Shown here in pieces: positions 58,182 through 64,000 of a DNA stretch of 64,000 bases. Each line of letters begins with the position of its first letter. The first letter of the stretch is position 1. This DNA is from Arthrobacter sp. CAN_C5 (GTDB lineage: Bacteria; Actinomycetota; Actinomycetes; Actinomycetales; Micrococcaceae), in NCBI RefSeq assembly GCF_017875735.1, contig NZ_JAGGMZ010000001.1:3782001-3846000 (forward strand). The letters run 5' to 3'. Under the pieces are notes generated by a model. The model was not told the origin of the DNA. It made no database searches and saw only the letters and a list, made by a program, of their open reading frames with translations. A program made the translations under genes and the position numbers.

Positions 58182-58748
58182 CTAGCTCGGCGCGACAGTT
58201 GCGCGCGGGCCGCCCGACTCAGGATCATCCAGTGAGGGGTCGCTGAGGTCCGGGGACCCGGCCGCCGCGCTGGTGCCCGCCGTGGTGCCTGACGGCGGCG
58301 CATCAATGTCGCCACGCCAGGCTCCTGTTTCAGCGTTGTTGCTTTCGATGAACTCCTTGAAGCGCTGGAGATCAGACTTCACCTGCCGGTTGTCGGCGTT
58401 GACTGCCGAGCCTACCTTTTCGGTGAACGTCTCCGGGTGCCAATCCAGCTGGACGGCAACACGGGAGATGGTGTCGTCGATCCGGTGGAAGGTGACCACG
58501 CCTGCGTGGGATTTTCCATCGACACTCTTCCAGGCGATGCGTTCATCGGGGTGCTGCTCGGTGATCTCGGTGTCGAACTCGCGCTCCACACCCCCGATCT
58601 TGGTGACCCAATGGCTGCGGGTCTCGGACGTCTGGGTGATTGATTCCACCCCGCCCATGAACTGGGGGAACGTTTCAAACTGTGTCCACTGGTTGTAGGC
58701 AGTGCTCACTGGCACTGCCACATCGATGGATTCCTGGACTGTCGTCAT
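58182..58748 (-). CDS. SRPBCC family protein
   Basis: This 188-residue protein has the polyketide-cyclase/START pattern common in actinobacteria: Val-x-Val-Ala-Val-Pro-Val-Ser-Thr-Ala-Tyr-Asn-Gln-Trp-Thr-Gln-Phe-Glu, and a central Trp-x-x-x-Asp-Gly-Lys with Val-Ala-Val-Gln-Leu-Asp-Trp. The last 40 residues are a Pro/Ser/Asp-rich disordered tail. ATG 58748 has GGAGGAACC. It diverges from dps across a 172-bp gap containing repeated ACTNAGT units. The similarity to cyclase/CoxG type is distant; ligand unknown. Confidence 0.88.
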   Translation of the reverse strand: MTTVQESIDVAVPVSTAYNQWTQFETFPQFMGGVESITQTSETRSHWVTKIGGVEREFDTEITEQHPDERIAWKSVDGKSHAGVVTFHRIDDTISRVAVQLDWHPETFTEKVGSAVNADNRQVKSDLQRFKEFIESNNAETGAWRGDIDAPPSGTTAGTSAAAGSPDLSDPSLDDPESGGPRATVAPS

Positions 58749-58784
58749 ATTGGTTCCTCCTGTAAGTTCCACAACTGGTGAACT

Positions 58785-58811
58785 ACTAAGTAAACTGAGT
58801 GTACTTAGTGC
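58785..58811. promoter_or_regulatory. Three tandem ACTNAGT 9-mers between SRPBCC and dps
   Basis: ACTAAGTAA, ACTGAGTGT and ACTTAGTGC follow one another at 58785, 58794 and 58803. The outer two also form a perfect inverted repeat, ACTAAGTA (58785-58792) with TACTTAGT (58802-58809). This could be a promoter operator for either divergent gene, of a MarR/HxlR-like type, though no regulator is in the window. The rest of the gap to 58921 holds the dps ribosome site AGGAGGATACC. Confidence 0.5.
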
Positions 58812-58921
58812 CGCTGGATTTCAACAACAACCGAGGTCTAGGGTGAAGATTGATCCACTCCCCGCATCCGGCGCTTTCCTAGCTGCCGGAGCGGGCGGGT
58901 TCTACCTACAGGAGGATACCC

Positions 58922-59401
58922 ATGAAGGCGTCAAAGACACTGACCGACAACATGCAGGCCGTGCTGGTCGAGCTCATCGAGCTCCATCTCCAGGGCAAGC
59001 AGGCACACTGGAATGTCGTCGGCAAGAACTTTCGCGATATGCACCTGCAACTGGATGAGATCATCGACGACGCCCGCCTCTTCGCTGACCAGATCGCCGA
59101 ACGGATGCGCGCACTGCATGCCGTACCCGATGGCCGCAGCGCGTCCGTCGCGAAGGGCACCACCCTCAATCAGTTCCCTGCCGGTCTGGTGTCGACCGCC
59201 GACACCGTAACGATGGTGGTCGCCATGCTGGAGGGCGCCGTGAGCACCATGCGGGGCGTGCATGACCAGATCGACGAGGAGGATCCCACTACCGCAGACA
59301 TCCTGCACGGCTTCATCGAGAAGCTTGAACAGTATGCGTGGATGGTGGATGCCGAGAACATGGAACCCACCGCCACCGTGACCAAGCCCGCGAAAGCCTA
59401 G
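58922..59401 (+). CDS. dps: Dps family DNA-binding ferritin
   Basis: This 159-residue ferritin-like protein forms dodecamers that store iron and shield DNA from peroxide. The ferroxidase ligands are visible as His29 in Ala-His-Trp-Asn-Val, His41 in Asp-Met-His-Leu, Asp56 and Glu60 in Phe-Ala-Asp-Gln-Ile-Ala-Glu. The C-terminal tail is short and Lys-containing (Thr-Lys-Pro-Ala-Lys-Ala). ATG 58922 has AGGAGGATACC upstream. A U-tract hairpin ends the transcript. Confidence 0.95.
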   Translation: MKASKTLTDNMQAVLVELIELHLQGKQAHWNVVGKNFRDMHLQLDEIIDDARLFADQIAERMRALHAVPDGRSASVAKGTTLNQFPAGLVSTADTVTMVVAMLEGAVSTMRGVHDQIDEEDPTTADILHGFIEKLEQYAWMVDAENMEPTATVTKPAKA

Positions 59402-59409
59402 TCACGGCC

Positions 59410-59450
59410 AGCCCGCCCAACCCGTCAACATCCGGGGAAGGCGGGCTTTT
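59410..59450 (+). terminator. Intrinsic terminator of dps
   Basis: AGCCCGCC (59410-59417) pairs with GGCGGGCT (59440-59447) followed by TTTTCC. It overlaps the 3' end of the convergent enoyl-CoA hydratase gene. Confidence 0.8.
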
Positions 59451-60234
59451 CCTTGGCCAGAAACGCCCGGGTGCCTTCCTGCATGTCCGCAGTCCTGAAG
59501 GCTTCCCTGAAGGATTCGGCCTCGATCTCCAAACCACGCGAGGTGGAGTGACCCTCGACCCGTCGCATCGTCGACTTCACTGCAGCAACCGCTGTCGGCG
59601 ACTGTCCGGCAATCATCAGGAGGGTTCTTCGGGCGCCAGTCAGCAGGGCCTCCTGGCTGTCGAAGAGGGCATTGACCAGGCCCAGCCGGTGCGCCTCGTC
59701 CGCCGTGATCCGTTGACCCGTGTAGAGCAACTCGCGGGCGCGGGCCAGCCCCATCCGCTGCTGCATCCTGACGGAGCCCCCGAATCCTGGCACCAGGCCC
59801 AGGCTCACTTCCGGTTGACCAAAAGCCGCCCGGGTGGCCGCGTAGATGAAGTCGCAGGCCATCGCCAGCTCGCAGCCCCCGCCCAACGCAAATCCGTTCA
59901 CGGCTGCAATCACCGGCACGGGCAGCGACTCCAGCTTCAGTGTCAGAGCCTGCATTCTGGTGCTGTACGCCCAAGCCTGGTCGGGGCTCATCCCGGTCAT
60001 TTCGCGGATATCGGCACCCGCCGCGAAGGCCTTCTCCCCCGCTCCCGTAATAATCATCCCGCGGCAGGGCCAGGCGCCACCGGCAATCGCTGCGCCGACG
60101 ATATCGAGGACATGATCCAGTTCGTCAATCACCTGTGACGAGAGCGCATTGAGTGCGACAGGCCGGTTGAGGGTAACGGTGACTATGGTGTCCTGTTGAA
60201 CAATCAGGAGGCTTGAATATTCCTTAAAATGCAT
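59425..60234 (-). CDS. Enoyl-CoA hydratase/isomerase family protein
   Basis: This 269-residue crotonase-fold protein hydrates a 2-enoyl-CoA. The two catalytic acids are visible: Glu in Gly-Gly-Gly-Cys-Glu-Leu-Ala-Met-Ala and Glu in Gln-Pro-Glu-Val-Ser-Leu-Gly-Leu-Val-Pro-Gly-Phe-Gly-Gly. The oxyanion loop Phe-Ala-Ala-Gly-Ala-Asp-Ile is intact. ATG 60234 lacks a strong ribosome site. No other beta-oxidation gene is next to it. Confidence 0.93.
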   Translation of the reverse strand: MHFKEYSSLLIVQQDTIVTVTLNRPVALNALSSQVIDELDHVLDIVGAAIAGGAWPCRGMIITGAGEKAFAAGADIREMTGMSPDQAWAYSTRMQALTLKLESLPVPVIAAVNGFALGGGCELAMACDFIYAATRAAFGQPEVSLGLVPGFGGSVRMQQRMGLARARELLYTGQRITADEAHRLGLVNALFDSQEALLTGARRTLLMIAGQSPTAVAAVKSTMRRVEGHSTSRGLEIEAESFREAFRTADMQEGTRAFLAKEKPAFPGC

Positions 60235-60307
60235 ACTTAACTTCCCTGTCGTGGTGCGGTCGGTCCGGTGACTTTGCGTGCGGTGGTTCTGTACTGCGGT
60301 TCTGACG

Positions 60308-61207
60308 CTAGGTGAACAACTCGGGGGGAAGGATAAGGAGAAGCCCGATGGCCGAGCCGTTGAAGACGATATGGGTGTAAATTGCCGGGCCCAACCGTCC
60401 GGTCCAGACCGTCAGGATGCCGCAAATGACCCCAACGGTGAACGTACCGACCAGGAGGTAGACCGAGGACCGCAGATCACCGACAGCGCCCGTGTGCAAG
60501 AGTCCAAAGGCGAGTGAACTCACCAGGATCGCCACCACTGTCGCGGTCGTTAGCGACCGCCGCTCGGTGGCTGCCGACACCTTGCCCCGCGCCGATCCTC
60601 TCACCCACCAACCGTTCTGCACCGCGCGGAGGACCAGACCCCGGTTGAATAGTTCTTCAAGGAATGGTGCGATCAGCGCGCCTCCCAGGACAGCGTTCAC
60701 GAAGATCCAGCCGGTGTCCCCGGTCAGAATGAGCCCTGCGTTACCTTGCAGTACTTCACCCTCACCCAGCGGCCACAGCAGCGTGATCAGCACTTGCACC
60801 AGTGCCAGGACCAGGCGGGCGGCTATCCCGACGCCCAACCCGATGACCAGGTCGATCGACTTGAACCGGAGGCCGAAATCCTGGGCCAATGAGCCGAATC
60901 CCCACACACGCGAGGTCAGCAGACTGGCTCCCAGCAGGACAAGCCAGGTGAAGCAGAGGGAAACGAAGACCAGTTCCGGTCCGAACGGAAGCACCGCAGA
61001 CAGGGCAAGGGTGGCCCCGAGCGGCAGTGCCAGGACGAGAACCAGACCGGCTCCCGCCTGCCACAATCCCCACCCTGGTTTGAGCAACCCCGTCGGACCA
61101 AGCTGGGCCGGATTGGCGAAGCGTCGGTCAACCGGTCCCGACGGGTTCCTTGGCGACCTGACGTCGGCCGGCGGGACAGCTGTCCCGGTGGTGGGTTTAC
61201 TCCGCAT
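60308..61207 (-). CDS. CPBP family intramembrane metalloprotease
   Basis: This 299-residue membrane protein has about eight TM helices and the Abi/CPBP motifs: Glu184-Glu185-Leu-Phe-Asn-Arg189 (EExxxR), Phe-Gly-Leu-Leu-His and a C-terminal His-Ile-Val-Phe-Asn-Gly. These proteins are Rce1-like glutamic intramembrane proteases. ATG 61207 is the chosen start; longer frames are antisense to the GH1 gene. The N-terminal 40 residues are disordered and basic. Divergent to the glucosidase by 132 bp. Function unknown; homologues help bacteriocin immunity or membrane maintenance. Confidence 0.9.
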   Translation of the reverse strand: MRSKPTTGTAVPPADVRSPRNPSGPVDRRFANPAQLGPTGLLKPGWGLWQAGAGLVLVLALPLGATLALSAVLPFGPELVFVSLCFTWLVLLGASLLTSRVWGFGSLAQDFGLRFKSIDLVIGLGVGIAARLVLALVQVLITLLWPLGEGEVLQGNAGLILTGDTGWIFVNAVLGGALIAPFLEELFNRGLVLRAVQNGWWVRGSARGKVSAATERRSLTTATVVAILVSSLAFGLLHTGAVGDLRSSVYLLVGTFTVGVICGILTVWTGRLGPAIYTHIVFNGSAIGLLLILPPELFT

Positions 61208-61339
61208 ATCCAGCACACTACCTGTCGGCGCGGCTGTGGGACGCCCTGATAGTTGAACGAACCGGGGTTCAGCTATTGACGTAGCGGGCCGTGAGGTTTT
61301 AGGTGAAGGAACACTGCCGCGCGCCGGGGAAGGAGGACC

Positions 61340-62698
61340 ATGAACCTCTTCGGTCTGCCTCCCGGGTTCGTGTTCGGCACTGCCACCGCCGCCGCCCAGA
61401 TCGAGGGCGGCGCCCATCTGGGCGGGCGGGGTGACAGTATCTGGGATGCCTATGCCAGCAGCCACCGGAACATTCTTGACGGGTCCAGCCCAGCCGTGGC
61501 GTGCGACCACTTTCACCGGTATGCGGAAGACTTTGACCTGCTTCAGGAACTCGGCGGACAGGCATATCGGATGTCCATTGCCTGGCCCCGCATTCAACCC
61601 ACCGGGCATGGGCCCGCAAACCCCGAGGGAGTTGCCTTTTACCACCGGCTGCTGGATTCATTGTTGGAGCGGGGCATCCAACCGTGGGTCACCATTTATC
61701 ACTGGGATCTGCCGCTGGCACTCCAGGACGCAGGCGGCTGGCAGAACCGTGACGCCGTCGAGGCCTTCGCCGACTACACGCGGATTCTTCGGGACGAGTA
61801 TGGCGGCAAGGTTGCGGCGTGGATGACCATCAACGAACCCGTGGTTCACACGGGTGTGGGTCACGCGATCGGTCACGCAGCACCAGGGCTGATGTTGCTG
61901 GGTAGTGCCTTCCTGGTCGCCCATCACCTGCTTCTGGCGCACGGGACTGCGGTGCGGGTCCTCCGCGAGACACTTTCCACTCCCGTAGGCATCGTGAACA
62001 ACCATTCCCCGGTGGAACCCGCCACCGACTCCGAGCGGGACTCACGCCTGGCGGTGCTCTACGACCACTATCACAACGGTCAGTTCGCGAGCCCGGTGCT
62101 GACAGGCGCCTACCCGCCCGAGCTGCAGACGGTGGCGGGTATTTCCTTCGAGGTGATCCAGCCAGGCGACATGGAGATCATTTCCGCGCCACTGGATTTC
62201 TATGGTGTCAACTATTACTTCCCCACCAGGGTTGGCGCTGCTCCTCCCTTTTATCCGGTCCCCTTCGTGCCGAAACCGTACGACGGCGTCCCGGTCACTG
62301 ACTTCGGTTGGCCCGTTCTCCCTGCGGGTCTGCCCGCCATCCTGCAGCAGCTACAAGCCTCCTACCCACAGCTGCCGCCGATCTACATCACTGAGAACGG
62401 CTGCGCCTACAACGATGGACCGCACGGCGGAACGGGGAACGCGAAGAAGGCGGTGCGGGACACCCGCCGGATTGAGTTCCTGGAGCAGCACCTCGCAGCC
62501 ATCGGGGACGCGATCACGGCCGGTGTCGACGTCAGGGGCTACTTTCACTGGACCCTGCTGGACAACTGGGAGTGGCAGGAGGGGTACACCAAAAGGTTCG
62601 GCCTGGTGCGCCTGGAACCGTCGACGTTGGAGCGGGTTCCGCGGGCGTCGTTCTACCGCTACGCGGAGATTATCCGGACGGTGCGGGGCGGGGATTAG
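61340..62698 (+). CDS. Glycoside hydrolase family 1 beta-glucosidase
   Basis: This 452-residue cytoplasmic beta-glycosidase has Phe-Gly-Thr-Ala-Thr-Ala-Ala-Ala-Gln-Ile-Glu-Gly at the start, acid/base Glu in Thr-Ile-Asn-Glu-Pro, and the nucleophile Glu in Ile-Thr-Glu-Asn-Gly. No signal peptide, so it hydrolyses imported disaccharides such as cellobiose. ATG 61340 has AAGGAGGACC upstream. There is no adjacent transporter. The 163-bp gap after it (62699-62861) shows no gene. Confidence 0.95.
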   Translation: MNLFGLPPGFVFGTATAAAQIEGGAHLGGRGDSIWDAYASSHRNILDGSSPAVACDHFHRYAEDFDLLQELGGQAYRMSIAWPRIQPTGHGPANPEGVAFYHRLLDSLLERGIQPWVTIYHWDLPLALQDAGGWQNRDAVEAFADYTRILRDEYGGKVAAWMTINEPVVHTGVGHAIGHAAPGLMLLGSAFLVAHHLLLAHGTAVRVLRETLSTPVGIVNNHSPVEPATDSERDSRLAVLYDHYHNGQFASPVLTGAYPPELQTVAGISFEVIQPGDMEIISAPLDFYGVNYYFPTRVGAAPPFYPVPFVPKPYDGVPVTDFGWPVLPAGLPAILQQLQASYPQLPPIYITENGCAYNDGPHGGTGNAKKAVRDTRRIEFLEQHLAAIGDAITAGVDVRGYFHWTLLDNWEWQEGYTKRFGLVRLEPSTLERVPRASFYRYAEIIRTVRGGD

Positions 62699-62861
62699 CT
62701 GCTGCGGCAACCGTCAGCGGAAGGCCACCCGGGTTGGCCATGGGCATCTCGGGCAGTGGCGAGCAGCCCACGGAACTCCGTCTCTTCCACAGGCCGTCCC
62801 AGATAGTAGCCCTGCAGGCGATCACAGCCGCGGTGACCCAGTAACTGACGGAACCGGCTGG

Positions 62862-63602
62862 CTAGCGGCGACCACGCCCACCGGCACCGGGCTTCCGTCC
62901 GCGCGGGTTCTGCTGCTTGCCCCCGGCCGGCGTCTTTCTGGACCCCCCGCTCTTCGGCGAAAGCGATTGTGCCCGACCCGACGCCTGCTTCTTGCTGGCC
63001 GTTTTCTGCGCCTTTTTTTCCTTCTTCGCCGGCTCTTTCGCCGAGGGCTGCCGCGAGCTACGCTCGGTTCGCCCCCGGACAATCCCGATGAACTCCTCGA
63101 TATCCTCAGTGGTGTTCTCGGCAAGCCAGGCCACAGCGATAGTGGTGGCCGGTACGTCCAGGACTGGCCGGTAGACAGCATCCCTGCGGGCATAGAGCCG
63201 GGCAATCGACATTGGCACAATCACCACACCGGCGCCGGTTGCTGCCAGTTCGATGGCAGCCTTTGCTCCACCGTGAGCGAGGACGTCGAGGATGTTTTCA
63301 GCGGCCAGTTCGGCGAAGGGAACCTCGTCGAACAGTGAAAGCTCGTGGTCCTTGCCCGCCACCACCACCGGTTGCTCCTCATAGAGCGGAATAACGCTGA
63401 GCCCCTCGCGCTCCACTGGGAGGCGGACAAAGCCGAGGGCGACCGAGCCATCCCGCAACGCAGACTGCTGGTTGGCGGCGTCATACTCGAGGGTTTCCAG
63501 TGGCTTGCCAGGGTGCCTGTCACGCCACCGGCTGACCCATTTGCCGGGGGTCACACCGGGAACGAAACCGACGGTGAGGACGCTGGGCTGGGGCTCGGAC
63601 AT
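62862..63602 (-). CDS. LysR-type substrate-binding domain protein with basic tail
   Basis: This 246-residue protein has a LysR effector-binding (periplasmic-binding-like) fold in residues 5-175 (Leu-Thr-Val-Gly-Phe-Val-Pro-Gly at its start and Val-Gly-Val-Val-Ile-Val-Pro-type strand later), but has no N-terminal HTH. The last 70 residues are strongly Lys/Arg/Ser/Pro-rich. A DNA- or RNA-binding tail may replace the HTH. ATG 63602. It lies beside the HpcH/HpaI aldolase gene, same strand, 26 bp apart. Its job is unknown. Confidence 0.8.
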   Translation of the reverse strand: MSEPQPSVLTVGFVPGVTPGKWVSRWRDRHPGKPLETLEYDAANQQSALRDGSVALGFVRLPVEREGLSVIPLYEEQPVVVAGKDHELSLFDEVPFAELAAENILDVLAHGGAKAAIELAATGAGVVIVPMSIARLYARRDAVYRPVLDVPATTIAVAWLAENTTEDIEEFIGIVRGRTERSSRQPSAKEPAKKEKKAQKTASKKQASGRAQSLSPKSGGSRKTPAGGKQQNPRGRKPGAGGRGRR

Positions 63603-63628
63603 CTGATCACACTAGCTCACCCGTGGGA

Positions 63629-64000
63629 TTAGTAGCTGGCGGGGGAATCGTCGTCAGGCACGGGGACAAACTGCGCTGCGAGGGCTTCCGAACCCCGGGC
63701 CAGCACTGCGACGTCGGCTCCGACCAGGATGAAACTGGCACCCCTGTCCAGATAGTGGCGCGCGGTGTCGTGGTTAAAGGCGTTCACTCCCGCCGGCTTG
63801 CCGGCTTTCGACGCCGCCGTAAGGCACCGTTCGACGGCGGCGCGCACCAGAGGGTGTTCCTGTTGACCGAGCACCCCGAGTGACGCGGCCAGGTCGGAGG
63901 GCCCCACGAAGATGGCATCCACGCCGTCCACTCCAAGAATGGCTTCCACAGCGTCCACGGCCGCGCTGGATTCAATCTGCACCGTCACGCTGATGGTTTC
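63629..64000 (-). CDS. HpcH/HpaI aldolase family protein, truncated by the window
   Basis: Only the C-terminal 123 residues are in the window; the gene continues past 64000. Visible are Val-Gln-Ile-Glu-Ser (a metal-binding glutamate), Ile-Phe-Val-Gly-Pro-Ser-Asp-Leu-Ala (the class II metal-binding Asp region) and Gly-Ala-Ser-Phe-Ile-Leu-Val-Gly-Ala-Asp. This is the 4-hydroxy-2-oxovalerate/2-keto-3-deoxyrhamnonate aldolase family. Substrate cannot be assigned. Confidence 0.9.
   Translation of the reverse strand, partial: ETISVTVQIESSAAVDAVEAILGVDGVDAIFVGPSDLAASLGVLGQQEHPLVRAAVERCLTAASKAGKPAGVNAFNHDTARHYLDRGASFILVGADVAVLARGSEALAAQFVPVPDDDSPASY

Noticed and set aside
1..64000. CRISPR array, insertion sequence or prophage
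   Set aside because: No regular array of 25-40 bp repeats with spacers, no transposase, integrase or phage structural gene was found.

Overview
The window is 64 kb of high-GC actinobacterial chromosome. The gene order (dacB, zinc-metalloprotease, tilS, hpt, ftsH, folE, folP, folB, folK, DUF3180, PH-domain pair), the LigD/Ku end-joining pair, and GTG/TTG starts with four-base overlaps suggest a soil-type member of the Micrococcaceae (Arthrobacter-like). That assignment rests on gene content and protein similarity, not on an rRNA gene. There is no CRISPR array, insertion sequence, integrase or prophage. Genes are dense: the longest gene-free stretches are 268 bp (45752-46019), 223 bp (41911-42133), 215 bp (5628-5842) and about 207 bp (22599-22805, 34506-34712), and none exceeds 300 bp.

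Region 1 (1-10.1 kb, minus strand) is one long housekeeping run for cell-wall trimming (PBP4), tRNA-Ile lysidine synthesis, purine salvage, membrane proteolysis (FtsH) and the folate pathway from GTP cyclohydrolase to HPPK, ending in two PH-domain membrane proteins. Region 2 (10.2-24.5 kb) holds inorganic pyrophosphatase, a SatD-like regulator with a palindrome over its start codon, serS, a lipid kinase, topoisomerase IB, prephenate dehydratase, peptidase E plus amidase, an acyl-CoA synthetase and phosphoglucomutase. Region 3 (24.5-37.3 kb) holds metabolic and repair accessory genes: aldehyde dehydrogenase, SDR, uracil permease, a P-loop kinase/STAS-like/phosphotransferase/AlkA run, GDPD, sugar kinases and a lipoprotein.

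Region 4 (37.3-45.8 kb) is the most unusual. It has two tandemly duplicated small membrane proteins with a 94 percent identical 84-bp leader, a RelA/SpoT-type alarmone synthetase, a stand-alone caspase-fold peptidase, a thermolysin-like HEVTH metallopeptidase, an alpha/beta-hydrolase fused to a second caspase domain, and a flotillin. Both caspase genes carry the same 11-bp tandem GTAAC direct repeat upstream, which resembles OmpR-type (GlnR or PhoP) boxes. I propose these genes form a starvation- or stress-controlled proteolysis and membrane-attack module. That proposal is inference from content and shared promoter motifs.

Region 5 (46-51 kb) carries the NHEJ pair LigD (POL-PE-LIG) and Ku, a small coupled membrane protein, two SRPBCC proteins, and tRNA-Val(CAC) with its own promoter and a perfect terminator. 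Region 6 (51-64 kb) has an SDR, a three-gene overlapping cluster (acyl-CoA dehydrogenase, PIG-L/methyltransferase fusion, glycosyltransferase), a FAD-Rieske oxidoreductase, an orphan PstS behind a PHO-box-like repeat, Dps, enoyl-CoA hydratase, a CPBP protease, a GH1 glucosidase, a LysR-type ligand domain lacking its HTH, and a truncated HpcH/HpaI aldolase at the window edge.
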